From positions 2,958,501 to 3,022,500 of the forward strand of contig NZ_JAAQRC020000001.1 of NCBI RefSeq assembly GCF_019216885.1: 64,000 nt of DNA. Direction: 5' to 3'. Each line of letters starts with the position of its first letter. The first letter of the stretch is position 1. The notes below the pieces were generated by a model, which was not told the DNA's origin, did not search any database, and saw only the letters and a list, made by a program, of their open reading frames with translations. This DNA is from Methylobacterium sp. SyP6R (GTDB lineage Bacteria > Pseudomonadota > Alphaproteobacteria > Rhizobiales > Beijerinckiaceae). Positions 1-7,351 of the stretch are shown piece after piece. The position numbers were made by a program, and so were the translations under genes.

Positions 1-1
1 G

Positions 2-202
2 CTCGCGCTGGACGGGTCCAAGGCCTATTTCGACACCAACCCGAGCGAGCACCACCACTTCTTCCTGGAGGAGGAGGGCCAGGTGCTCGACATGCCGGAT
101 TGCGGCATCACCGTCGACTCGCTGCCCCAGGCCCCCGAGGGCATGGAGATCGCCGGCGTCGAGGTGATCGTGCGCCTGCGGCGGCGGACCGGCCGGGCCT
201 GA
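2..202 (+). CDS. irr: Fur-family iron response regulator Irr, C-terminal fragment
   Basis: The gene is cut by the window edge, so only the last 66 residues are visible. They include a Lys-Ala-Tyr-Phe-Asp-Thr-Asn stretch followed by three consecutive histidines and two phenylalanines. This is the HHH heme/metal-binding region typical of Irr in rhizobia and relatives. Irr is a Fur-superfamily DNA-binding protein that represses or activates heme and iron genes when iron is low and is destabilised by heme. The DNA-binding N-terminus lies outside the window. A strong hairpin follows 24 bases after the stop. Iron genes occur later in the window (efeUOB, exbBD-tonB), but I cannot show direct regulation. 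Confidence 0.85.
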   Translation, partial: LALDGSKAYFDTNPSEHHHFFLEEEGQVLDMPDCGITVDSLPQAPEGMEIAGVEVIVRLRRRTGRA

Positions 203-226
203 ACCGAGCCGCATCGTCGGATTTCG

Positions 227-262
227 CGAGGGCCGCGCTCCTGGACAGGGGCGCGGCCCTCG
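227..262 (+). terminator. Hairpin terminator after irr
   Basis: A perfect 12-base-pair stem (CGAGGGCCGCGC paired with GCGCGGCCCTCG) with a 12-base loop is followed by a short T run. It lies 24 bases downstream of the irr stop, as expected for an intrinsic terminator. Confidence 0.7.
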
Positions 263-336
263 CCGTTTCATACGATTTCCGACTGATCGCTTCGCGATGC
301 GGAAATCGGCTTCGCTCACGCGCCGCGCGGGCGGGT

Positions 337-374
337 GATACGAAATCCGGAAGTGATCTTCCGGATTTCGTATC
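337..374. repeat. Perfect 17-bp-arm hairpin at the irr/SH3-gene junction
   Basis: Two 17-base arms (GATACGAAATCCGGAAG and its exact complement) are separated by four bases. The right arm overlaps the stop codon of the minus-strand SH3-domain gene. A looser related motif (ATACGATTTCCG ... CGGAAATCG) lies just upstream, at about 269-307, so this may be one end of a compound palindromic repeat. With the irr terminator it probably separates the two converging genes. Confidence 0.65.
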
Positions 375-948
375 ACTCCACTTTCTCGTCCGGATAGACG
401 CCCCAAAGCCGGTCCTGGCGCATGTAGCCGTCGACGTCGCCGCGCTTCTGCGGCAGCGCCACGACGAGGCGGCACCAGGTCTTGTCGCAGGTCTTGACGC
501 TGCCGATCACCCCGGCCTGGAGCTGGGCCACCACGCCGCTCGTCGCATCGGCCCGGTCGTAGAGCGGCACCGGCGCGCCCTTGTCGGCGCCGCGGCTCAG
601 CACCACCGCAGTGCGCCGGCCCGACAGCAGCGAGTGCAGCACCCAGCCCTCGGTGCCCTCGGAATCGCGGATGCGGCGCCAGGTCTCGAACTCGGCGATG
701 ATCTCCACCGGCAGGCCGGCGCGCTGGAACACCCACAGGGTGCGGTGATCCTTGGAGGGCCCCTCGCGCAGGTTGACCCGATCGGTCTTCAGGCTGACGT
801 AGCGCGGCAGCGGCAGCTTCGTCGCCGGGCCGATGGTGACGCCGATCTCGCCGGGGGCGGGATTGACGGCCGGCGTCGGCGGCGCCGCGGCGGCGGGCAT
901 GCCCAGGGCGGCGAGGAGCAGGGCGGCGAGAAGGCGCGGATGGAGCAT
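373..948 (-). CDS. Secreted SH3-domain protein
   Basis: With the start at 948 the product is 191 residues and begins with a clear signal peptide: a short basic start, a Leu/Ala-rich core and an Ala-Ala-Ala cleavage region. Upstream ATGs at 966 and 999 would place extra polar residues before it. The mature part has two bacterial SH3-like segments. One holds the Val-Asn-Leu-Arg-Glu-Gly-Pro-Ser core and a following Trp-Arg-Arg-Ile; the other covers the last 80 residues. Such domains usually bind cell-wall peptides or mediate periplasmic protein contacts. No catalytic domain is attached, so the exact role is unknown. Confidence 0.75.
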   Translation of the reverse strand: MLHPRLLAALLLAALGMPAAAAPPTPAVNPAPGEIGVTIGPATKLPLPRYVSLKTDRVNLREGPSKDHRTLWVFQRAGLPVEIIAEFETWRRIRDSEGTEGWVLHSLLSGRRTAVVLSRGADKGAPVPLYDRADATSGVVAQLQAGVIGSVKTCDKTWCRLVVALPQKRGDVDGYMRQDRLWGVYPDEKVE

Positions 949-1226
949 CGGCGGTCGGTCTCCCATCGAGGAAGCGGCGCGGATTGTCTTCCGGGTCACC
1001 TCTGCTAGAGAGGCCCCCGGGCGTCGCGCCCCGGCCGGATCGAGGGGCGTAACCGCCCCTATCGCCGGAGCGTGGTTAACGGGGCGTAACGACGCTTGTG
1101 GCCCGCACCAAGGCGGGGCTTTTCGCCGGGCAAACGTGTCGCATATCGTATGGTGCGAGCGCCCATATCGCGTGATGGGGCCGCACGGGCAGGCCGGGAG
1201 GCCCGCCCGGGGGCAGGGGAGGGATC

Positions 1227-2228
1227 ATGTCGTTGAAGCGCAAGCCGCTCGTGGTGGTCACCCGGCGCCTGCCGGACGTCGTGGAGACGCGGATGCGCGA
1301 ATTGTTCGACGCACGCCTCAACCACGAGGACACGCCGCTCACAGGCGCCGCCCTGGCGCAGGCCCTGCAGGAGGCCGACGTCCTGGTGCCGACGGTGACG
1401 GACGAGATCGATGCCTCGCTCCTCGCCCAGGCGGGGCCGAACCTGCGCCTGATCGCCAATTTCGGCAACGGCGTCGACCATATCGACGTCGGCGTGGCGC
1501 TCCAGCGCGGCATCACGGTCACCAACACGCCCGGCGTGCTGACCGAGGACACCGCCGACATGACCATGGCGCTGATCCTCGCGGTGGCGCGCCGGGTCAC
1601 CGAGGGCGCCCGGATCATCCCGGACGACGCCTGGTCCGGCGGCTGGTCGCCGACCTGGATGCTGGGGCGGCGCATCACCGGCAAGCGCCTCGGCATCGTC
1701 GGCATGGGCCGCATCGGCCAGGCGCTCGCCCGCCGCGCCAAGGCCTTCGGCCTGTCGATCCACTACCACAACCGCCGCCGGGTCGGCGCCCGGATCGAGA
1801 GCGACCTCGAGGCGACCTACTGGGAATCCCTCGACCAGATGCTGGCGCGGGTCGACATCGTGTCGGTCAACTGCCCGCACACGCCCGCGACCTACCACCT
1901 GCTCTCGGCCCGGCGCCTGAAGCTGCTCAAGCCCGAGGCGGTGGTGGTGAACACCGCCCGCGGCGAGGTGATCGACGAGACGGCGCTCGCCCGCCTGATC
2001 GAGGTCGGCGACATCGCGGGTGCGGGCCTCGACGTGTTCGAGCAGGAGCCGGCCGTGAGCCCGCGCCTCGTCAAGCTCGCGAAGGCCGGCAAGGTGGTGC
2101 TGCTGCCTCACATGGGCTCGGCCACCCACGAGAGCCGCGTCGACATGGGCGAGAAGGTCATCATCAACATCAAGACCTTCCTCGACGGCCACCGGCCGCC
2201 GGACCGGATCCTGCCCAGCATGCTGTGA
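1227..2228 (+). CDS. D-isomer-specific 2-hydroxyacid dehydrogenase (glyoxylate/hydroxypyruvate reductase type)
   Basis: This is a 333-residue NAD(P)-dependent dehydrogenase that interconverts 2-keto acids and D-2-hydroxy acids. The Rossmann nucleotide-binding motif Gly-Met-Gly-Arg-Ile-Gly is at residues 159-164. The family's catalytic triad is present as Arg245, Glu274 and His295. Length and motifs fit the glyoxylate reductase (GyaR) branch, which reduces glyoxylate or hydroxypyruvate in the cytoplasm. In a methylotroph this could serve C1/C2 metabolism, but the serine-cycle hydroxypyruvate reductase cannot be told from related enzymes by motifs alone. A GGGAGG ribosome binding site precedes the ATG. 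The gene is followed by a hairpin and a converging osmC. Confidence 0.85.
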   Translation: MSLKRKPLVVVTRRLPDVVETRMRELFDARLNHEDTPLTGAALAQALQEADVLVPTVTDEIDASLLAQAGPNLRLIANFGNGVDHIDVGVALQRGITVTNTPGVLTEDTADMTMALILAVARRVTEGARIIPDDAWSGGWSPTWMLGRRITGKRLGIVGMGRIGQALARRAKAFGLSIHYHNRRRVGARIESDLEATYWESLDQMLARVDIVSVNCPHTPATYHLLSARRLKLLKPEAVVVNTARGEVIDETALARLIEVGDIAGAGLDVFEQEPAVSPRLVKLAKAGKVVLLPHMGSATHESRVDMGEKVIINIKTFLDGHRPPDRILPSML

Positions 2229-2237
2229 GGCCGGCAT

Positions 2238-2260
2238 GCGCCCGGCCACCGGCCGGGCGC
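2238..2260. terminator. Bidirectional hairpin between converging genes
   Basis: A perfect 10-base stem (GCGCCCGGCC / GGCCGGGCGC) with a three-base loop lies in the 41-base gap between the ends of the dehydrogenase and osmC. It has no long T tract on either side, so termination is inferred from position. Confidence 0.55.
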
Positions 2261-2269
2261 CTCTCGCGA

Positions 2270-2695
2270 TCAGCCCTGGAGCGTCGCCTTCAGGCTGATC
2301 TTGGCGTTCAGCACCTTCGAGACCGGGCAGTTCTTCTCGGCGATGCCGGCGAGTTCGTCGAACTTCTGCTGGTCGATGCCCGGTATCTTCGCCGTCAGGG
2401 TCAGGGCCGAGGCGGTGATGGTGAAGCCGTCGCCATCCTTCTCCAGGGTCACGACCGATTCGGTGCGCAGCTCGTCTGCGGTGAAGCCGGCGCCCTGGAG
2501 CTGGAAGGCCAGCGCCATGGTGAAGCAGCCGGCATGGGCTGCGGCGATCAGCTCCTCGGGATTGGTACCCGGCTCGTTCTCGAAGCGGGTGTTGAAGCCG
2601 TAGGGGTTGTCCGACAGCACACCCGACTGGGTGGTCAGCTGGCCCTTGCCGTCCTTGCCGCTACCCTGCCAAACGGCGCTCGCCTTGCGGTTCAT
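2270..2695 (-). CDS. osmC: OsmC-family hydroperoxide reductase
   Basis: The 141-residue product matches the full OsmC length. It carries the two redox cysteines of the family: Cys57 in the His-Ala-Gly-Cys-Phe motif and Cys123 in Lys-Asn-Cys-Pro-Val-Ser. The Asn-Pro-Glu-Glu-Leu segment before Cys57 is also conserved. OsmC enzymes detoxify organic hydroperoxides in the cytoplasm, with electrons from the lipoamide system. The gene lies 65 bases downstream of recX on the same strand and may be cotranscribed with it. Confidence 0.88.
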   Translation of the reverse strand: MNRKASAVWQGSGKDGKGQLTTQSGVLSDNPYGFNTRFENEPGTNPEELIAAAHAGCFTMALAFQLQGAGFTADELRTESVVTLEKDGDGFTITASALTLTAKIPGIDQQKFDELAGIAEKNCPVSKVLNAKISLKATLQG

Positions 2696-2760
2696 GCTCG
2701 TCTCCCGTGGATTGGAACGCGGCGGAGCCGTTCCGGCGCCCGCTCACGCCCACAGGTAGG

Positions 2761-3396
2761 TCAAAGGTCCGCCAGGTCACCCTCCGGCTCCGCGTCGATC
2801 ACCCGGCGGGCGAGGGAGAAGGCGAATCCGGCCCGTGCCATCGCGGCGAGGTCGCGCTCGCGCGCAGCGGCCCGGGCGGAGGGCTGCCGGAACGGCCCGA
2901 GGCGCCGCCTCCTGGCGTAGGCGAAGGCCGCTTCATCCTCGCCGCCCTCCTGCTCTTCGGAGAGCGCCGCCCCGACGATCTCGCGGTCGACCCCCTTGGC
3001 GGCGAGCTTGGCGCCGATCGTCCGGGCCGAGCCGCCGCGGCGGCGCAAGGAGCGCACCTTGGCGGCCGCGAAGGCGGCATCGTCGACGAGCCCGGCACCC
3101 AGCGCCCGGGCCACCACCGCGTCGACCATCTCCGAAAAGTCCTCCGGCGCCTCGCCGCGCAGGCGGCAGCGAGTCTCGACCCGGCGCTTGAGCACCCGGC
3201 GCAGCATTTCGGCGGAGGCGCCGTAGCGCTCCAGGTAGTACAAGGCGGCCCGCTCCAGGTAGGCCGGCGTGATCGGCCGCGCCGCCCTCAATCCGCCATC
3301 GCCGCCGGGTTCATCGGCCTCGTCCCGGATCGCCTCCGTCCCGGCGGGGGCCTCCGTCCCGGGCTCGCGCGAGGGGTGATGCCGGCGTTTCTGCAC
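2761..3396 (-). CDS. recX: RecX-family regulatory protein
   Basis: The C-terminal 150 residues have the three-helix repeat organisation of RecX, with the pattern Tyr-Leu-Glu-Arg-Tyr, Arg-Arg-Val-Leu-Lys-Arg-Arg, Val-Asp-Asp-Ala-Ala-Phe and Gly-Ala-Lys-Leu. RecX binds RecA filaments and limits recombination and SOS induction. No ATG sits near the domain. The GTG at 3396 gives 211 residues with a charged N-terminal extension; a TTG at 3291 would give a minimal 176-residue protein. With the GTG start the gene overlaps the divergent TRAP-binding-protein gene by 18 bases. recA is not in the window. Confidence 0.78.
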   Translation of the reverse strand: MQKRRHHPSREPGTEAPAGTEAIRDEADEPGGDGGLRAARPITPAYLERAALYYLERYGASAEMLRRVLKRRVETRCRLRGEAPEDFSEMVDAVVARALGAGLVDDAAFAAAKVRSLRRRGGSARTIGAKLAAKGVDREIVGAALSEEQEGGEDEAAFAYARRRRLGPFRQPSARAAARERDLAAMARAGFAFSLARRVIDAEPEGDLADL

Positions 3397-4800
3397 AGAC
3401 GTGAATCCTTCTTCCTCCTGGTCGCCCTCGCCCTCGGGGCGGTGGCCGGCGCGGTGCTCTACCTGTCGCGGCCGACTACCCTGCGGGTCGCGGTCGGCCC
3501 GCGGGACCGCGTCGAGACCCACCTGATCCAGGCCTATGCCGACGCGCTTGCCCGCGCCCGCGAGGATATACGCCTCGTGGTCGTTCCGTACGACGACGTG
3601 CGCGACAGCGCCGCGGCGCTCCAGAGCGGCCGGGCCGACCTCGCGGTGGTCCGGCCCGACGTGCGCCTGCCGGAGAACGGCTTGACGCTCGCCGTGCTGC
3701 ACGACGAGGCCCTGGTGGTCGCCGCGCCCCCGGATTCCGGCATCCAGACGTTTTCCGATCTCGCCGGCAAGCGGCTCGGCCTCGTCGCCCATCACGGTGC
3801 CGACCAGCCCCTGGTCACGAGCCTGCTCGCCTATTACGCGCTGACGCCGGCGCCGGCGGGCGCCGCGCCGGCCCCGGCCGATCCGGGGGGCGCACTCCCG
3901 GCCGCCGCCGGCAGCGTCGCCCTGGTGCCGATGCGGGCCTCCGAGGTGGCGGCGGCCTTGGCCGAACACCGGATCGACGCCGCCGCGGTGATCGCCGCTC
4001 CTTCCGACAAATCCGCCGCCCGGGTGGTGCAGGCGGTGGAGGCGGCCTCGGCCAGTCACGGCGCGACGATCGTGGCGATCCCCGACGGCGAGGCGATCGT
4101 GCAGCGCCTGCCGGAATTGCAGGCCGTCACCATCGCCGCCGGCACCTTCGGGGGCCGCCCGAAGCGGCCGGACGACGAGGTGAAGACCGTCGGCGCCTCC
4201 TACCGGCTGATGGCCCGCGCCTCCTTGAGCCGCGACACCGCCGCCAGCGTCACCCAGCACCTGTTCGAATTGCGCTCGCGGCTCGCCGCGATGGTGCCGA
4301 CCGCCAACCTGATGAAGGCGCCCGACTTCGACAGCGCCGCCGAGGCGACCAGCGCCCGCCTGCCGATCCATCCCGGCGCGGTCGACTATTACGAGCGCGA
4401 GCAGCAGACGTTCCTGCAGCGCTACGAGGATTGGGTGTACCTGGTGGCGTTCTTCGGCGGCGGCCTCGGCTCGGCGGTGGCGTGGCTCGGCCAGCGATTC
4501 GCCCGCGAGCAGCGCGCCCGCATCGACGCCGTCCTCGACCGGCTGCTCGCCATCCTGATCGAGGCGCGGGGAACGCAGGACCCGGCCGCCCTGGAGGCCC
4601 TGGCGGTCGAGATCGACGGCCTCGTCATCGACGTCGTGCGCCACGCCCGCGCCCACGATACCGATATCCGCACGATGAGCGCGCTGATCCTGGCGGTGGA
4701 CGCGGCTCGCGCCGCGGTGGCGGATTGCCGGCGGGACGGGGCGCCGGTGCGGGAGAGGGCGGGGCGGGTGCTGTCGCTGCATCCGGTGAGCGGGGCGTGA
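3379..4800 (+). CDS. TAXI-family TRAP transporter solute-binding protein, membrane anchored
   Basis: The 473-residue product starts with a short basic segment and a hydrophobic helix (about residues 10-28). A periplasmic binding-protein fold of the TAXI type follows (Leu-Arg-Val-Ala-Val-Gly-Pro near residue 35, Gly-Arg-Ala-Asp-Leu-Ala near residue 84, Leu-Ala-Gly-Lys-Arg-Leu-Gly near residue 130). A second membrane helix at about residues 353-371 and a charged, probably coiled-coil C-terminus follow. Classical TAXI proteins are soluble and feed a TRAP permease. No TRAP permease gene is adjacent, so this may be a sensor-like or orphan member. The ATG at 3379 lies inside the recX 5' end. Confidence 0.75.
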   Translation: MPAFLHRRESFFLLVALALGAVAGAVLYLSRPTTLRVAVGPRDRVETHLIQAYADALARAREDIRLVVVPYDDVRDSAAALQSGRADLAVVRPDVRLPENGLTLAVLHDEALVVAAPPDSGIQTFSDLAGKRLGLVAHHGADQPLVTSLLAYYALTPAPAGAAPAPADPGGALPAAAGSVALVPMRASEVAAALAEHRIDAAAVIAAPSDKSAARVVQAVEAASASHGATIVAIPDGEAIVQRLPELQAVTIAAGTFGGRPKRPDDEVKTVGASYRLMARASLSRDTAASVTQHLFELRSRLAAMVPTANLMKAPDFDSAAEATSARLPIHPGAVDYYEREQQTFLQRYEDWVYLVAFFGGGLGSAVAWLGQRFAREQRARIDAVLDRLLAILIEARGTQDPAALEALAVEIDGLVIDVVRHARAHDTDIRTMSALILAVDAARAAVADCRRDGAPVRERAGRVLSLHPVSGA

Positions 4801-4854
4801 CGTCGACGGGCTGTTGGGGGTAGGAAGCCTTCACTCCGCTGCTATACTGACCAG

Positions 4855-5334
4855 ATGGCATATGTTCTCGTGCGCATCGCCAATGATGCCGATTGGCGAG
4901 CCTACCACGACATCCGGCGCTTAGTTCTGTGGGAAGAGCGCGGCCTCAGCGGCTACGACGCAAACCGTCCAGAAGAGCGGCTGCCCGATCATCATCTCCT
5001 GTTGCTGAGGTTCAATGCGCAAGCGTGCGGCACGACAAGGCTCGATGATCTGCGCGACGGAACAGGCATTGTCAGGCTCGTTGCCGTCTCCGCTAACCTT
5101 CGTAGATCGGGACATGGTCGCGTCCTCGATGCAAGGGTAGCCGCTTATGCGGGAAAGCTTGGCATTCATACCCTGTTCGTCAACTCCGCCCCGGATGCCG
5201 TGGGGTTCTACACTGCGACAGGATGGGAACGTTCCGAGAGCTATCGGCCGCAGGCGTTGGAACGTACTGACGAGTGCGTACCAATGCGCAAGACTATATT
5301 GCCCGATAGAAAATACAAGCAGCCCCCTGGATAG
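4855..5334 (+). CDS. GNAT-family N-acetyltransferase
   Basis: The 159-residue protein has the acetyl-CoA pyrophosphate-binding motif Arg-Arg-Ser-Gly-His-Gly-Arg, after a Val-Arg-Leu-Val-Ala-Val beta strand. The later segment Asn-Ser-Ala-Pro-Asp-Ala-Val-Gly-Phe-Tyr is also typical of the fold. It would transfer an acetyl group to an amine; the substrate is unknown. A TATACT box lies only six bases before the ATG and no ribosome binding site is evident, so a leaderless transcript is possible. Its base composition looks less GC-rich than the neighbours, which suggests recent acquisition. Confidence 0.8.
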   Translation: MAYVLVRIANDADWRAYHDIRRLVLWEERGLSGYDANRPEERLPDHHLLLLRFNAQACGTTRLDDLRDGTGIVRLVAVSANLRRSGHGRVLDARVAAYAGKLGIHTLFVNSAPDAVGFYTATGWERSESYRPQALERTDECVPMRKTILPDRKYKQPPG

Positions 5335-5438
5335 CCGGGGGAGTCGGCTTCGACAACGATTCTGGTTTTGCCTCAGCGCCTGTTTGAGCAGGATTTTCTA
5401 CCCAACACTTGAGGCAGGCAGGATCGTCCTACCCTCTA

Positions 5439-5559
5439 ACCTCATCCTGAGGTGTTAGCCGATTGAAAATCGGCTGACCTCGAAGGAGGGCTCCAGAGAT
5501 CGCCGAGGCTTCTGGAGCCCTCCTTCGAGGCTCCTCTCAGTCGCACCTCAGGATGAGGT
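5439..5559. repeat. Long palindromic repeat, family A, copy 1
   Basis: The element starts with ACCTCATCCTGAGGTG and ends with the complementary CACCTCAGGATGAGGT. The inner arms are CCTCGAAGGAGGGCTCCAG and its complement. It also contains a sub-hairpin (GCCGATTGAAAATCGGC). Closely related copies lie at 30585-30695 and 32471-32591. There is no coding capacity. It is probably a REP/MITE-like mobile palindrome. Confidence 0.85.
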
Positions 5560-5681
5560 CCTGGGTTGGACAGAATGATATTCTGCAAAGTCGGCTGTAT
5601 GTATCGAGCAGGCGCCGGGCGCGGCTCCGTCTGCTGGATCATTTCCGCGCGCCGCGCCAACAGGAAGGAGTGCCGGCAATG
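5560..5681 (+). pseudogene. Apparent remnant of a BrnT-type toxin gene
   Basis: Immediately after the family A repeat, one plus-strand frame reads Trp-Ile-Ile-Ser-Ala-Arg-Arg-Ala-Asn-Arg-Lys-Glu (from about 5635). This closely resembles the C-terminal Ile-Ile-Ser-Ala-Arg-Arg-Ala box of BrnT toxins. The rest of the toxin is absent, the usual stop before the antitoxin start is missing, and the preceding segment looks frame-shifted. It runs straight into the antitoxin start at 5679, as a toxin-antitoxin operon would. I infer a toxin gene truncated at the repeat boundary. Confidence 0.5.
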
Positions 5682-6023
5682 GCTCGCATCTCTCTCGACC
5701 AGTTGAGGGCCAACCGCCCGACCGTCAATCGCGCAAAAATCGACGCGACGACGGAAGAGGACATTCGCCGCCATATGATCGAGGATGGCGAAGATGCCGA
5801 CGCGGAGCCGGTTGGCTATCGCCTCGTCTTGTCCGTCACGGCCATCCGGGAGCGTCTGGGCATGACCCAGATCGCCTTCGCGAAGGCCATCGGTGTCCCA
5901 GTCGCGACGGTCCGCAACTGGGAGCAGGGACGCAAGCAGCCGGATCCGGCAGCCCACTCGCTGCTCAGGATCGTGGCGGCTGAGCCGGAGGCGGCGTTTC
6001 GGGCGCTCGGCGTCGCCCGGTAG
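5679..6023 (+). CDS. XRE/HTH antitoxin-like DNA-binding protein
   Basis: The 114-residue protein has a polar N-terminal half (Asp-Ile-Arg-Arg-His-Met-Ile-Glu-Asp-Gly-Glu-Asp, a segment found in antitoxins paired with BrnT-like toxins). A helix-turn-helix follows at about residues 55-95, with Leu-Gly-Met-Thr-Gln, Val-Ala-Thr-Val-Arg-Asn-Trp-Glu-Gln-Gly-Arg. A good AAGGAG site sits eight bases before the ATG. Upstream lies only a toxin fragment, so this looks like an orphan antitoxin that may still repress its own promoter. Longer upstream reading would run into the repeat and is unlikely to be coding. Confidence 0.72.
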   Translation: MARISLDQLRANRPTVNRAKIDATTEEDIRRHMIEDGEDADAEPVGYRLVLSVTAIRERLGMTQIAFAKAIGVPVATVRNWEQGRKQPDPAAHSLLRIVAAEPEAAFRALGVAR

Positions 6024-6033
6024 GCCCTCGGTT

Positions 6034-7260
6034 TCAAGTGATGAGATGGTCCCGCCGCCTCAGCGCCGGAAACAGCCGGCCCCACAGAGCCGCCACCGCC
6101 AGCGTCGCGACCCCACCCACCACCACCGCCGGCACCGCCCCGATGAAGGCCGCGAGCGTGCCGGATTCGAACTCGCCGAGCTCGTTCGAGGCGCCGATGA
6201 ACACGGTGTTGACCGCCGCGACCCGGCCGCGCATCGCGTCCGGCGTCTCGCCCTGGACCAGGCTCTGGCGCACGTAGACGCTGACCATGTCGGCCGCCCC
6301 CGTGATGAACAGGCAGGCCATCGAGAGCGGCAGCGAGGTCGAGAGGCCGAAGCCGATTGTGGCGAGGCCGAATACCCCGACGGCGATGAGGAGCCGCGGG
6401 CCGACCCCGCGGGTCAGGGGCCGGTGGGCGAGGAGGATCGCCATCAGGACCGAGCCGAGGGCCGGCATGCTGCGCAGGAGCCCGAGGCCGAGGGGGCCGA
6501 CGAACAAGACCTCCTGGGCGAAGATCGGCAGGAGCGCGGTGGCACCGCCGAGCAGCACCGCCACGAGATCCAGCGTGATGGCCCCCAACACCACCGGCTG
6601 CGAGCGGATATAGGTGAGGCCGGCGAGCAGGGTGCCCCAGGTCACCGCCGGCCGGGTGGTGACGGCGGCAGGGCGCGGCCGGATGCCGATGATGCTGACA
6701 GCCGCCAGCGCGAAGCAGGCGGCCGCGAGGCCGAACACCACGGCCGGGCCGAGGGCGTAGAGCAGGCCGCCGAAGGCCGGTCCGGTGACCGACGCGCTCT
6801 GCCACAGCGAGGAGTTGAGCGCGATGGCGCTGCCGAACTGCTCGCGCGGCACCAGGGTCGGCAGGAGGGCCTGGCTCGCCGGGTTGGCGAAGGCGCGGGC
6901 GATGCCGACCAGCACCATCAGGGCGTAGACCGGCCAGACCGGCGTCGAAGGGGAGGCCGCCAGGCCCATCAGGCCCAAGCCCGCCAGCGCCAGCAATCCG
7001 TAGGAGAGGGCAGCGACCCGGCGCCGATCGTAGGTGTCGGCGACGTGGCCGGTGACGAGCGCGCCCAGCATCGCCGGCGCGAAGCTCGCGAGACCGACGA
7101 AGCCCAGGGCCAATGCGCTGCGGGTGAGGTCGTAGACGAACCACCCCACGGCCACCGCCTGCATCTGGTAGGCCAGCCCGGTGAGGAAGCGGGCGCCGCC
7201 GAAGAGCCGGAAGTCGCGGTTGCGAAAGAGCGTCCAGCCGGACGGCGCGGGGGAGAGCAT
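6034..7260 (-). CDS. MFS transporter (DHA3/EntS-like exporter)
   Basis: The 408-residue protein has about twelve hydrophobic helices. The MFS loop signature is present as Gly-His-Val-Ala-Asp-Thr-Tyr-Asp-Arg-Arg-Arg between helices 2 and 3. The start Trp-Thr-Leu-Phe-Arg-Asn-Arg-Asp-Phe-Arg-Leu-Phe is typical of the MFS_3 group, which includes enterobactin exporter EntS and macrolide exporters. It probably exports a small molecule by proton antiport; the substrate is not evident. It converges on the antitoxin gene with a 10-base gap. Confidence 0.82.
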   Translation of the reverse strand: MLSPAPSGWTLFRNRDFRLFGGARFLTGLAYQMQAVAVGWFVYDLTRSALALGFVGLASFAPAMLGALVTGHVADTYDRRRVAALSYGLLALAGLGLMGLAASPSTPVWPVYALMVLVGIARAFANPASQALLPTLVPREQFGSAIALNSSLWQSASVTGPAFGGLLYALGPAVVFGLAAACFALAAVSIIGIRPRPAAVTTRPAVTWGTLLAGLTYIRSQPVVLGAITLDLVAVLLGGATALLPIFAQEVLFVGPLGLGLLRSMPALGSVLMAILLAHRPLTRGVGPRLLIAVGVFGLATIGFGLSTSLPLSMACLFITGAADMVSVYVRQSLVQGETPDAMRGRVAAVNTVFIGASNELGEFESGTLAAFIGAVPAVVVGGVATLAVAALWGRLFPALRRRDHLIT

Positions 7261-7307
7261 GGTGGTTCCAAACCCCGCCCGGGCGGCGGGGATTCGAGGT
7301 CGGCGCA

Positions 7308-7325
7308 GCCCGCCCCGAGGCGGGC
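7308..7325 (-). terminator. Hairpin downstream of the capsule-export genes
   Basis: A perfect seven-base stem (GCCCGCC / GGCGGGC) with a four-base loop lies between the end of kpsE-like and the start of the MFS gene. A second GC-rich inverted repeat is next to it at about 7273-7291. No T tract is present. Confidence 0.45.
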
Positions 7326-7351
7326 CAGTGTCCAGAAGCGGTTGGAGAGGA

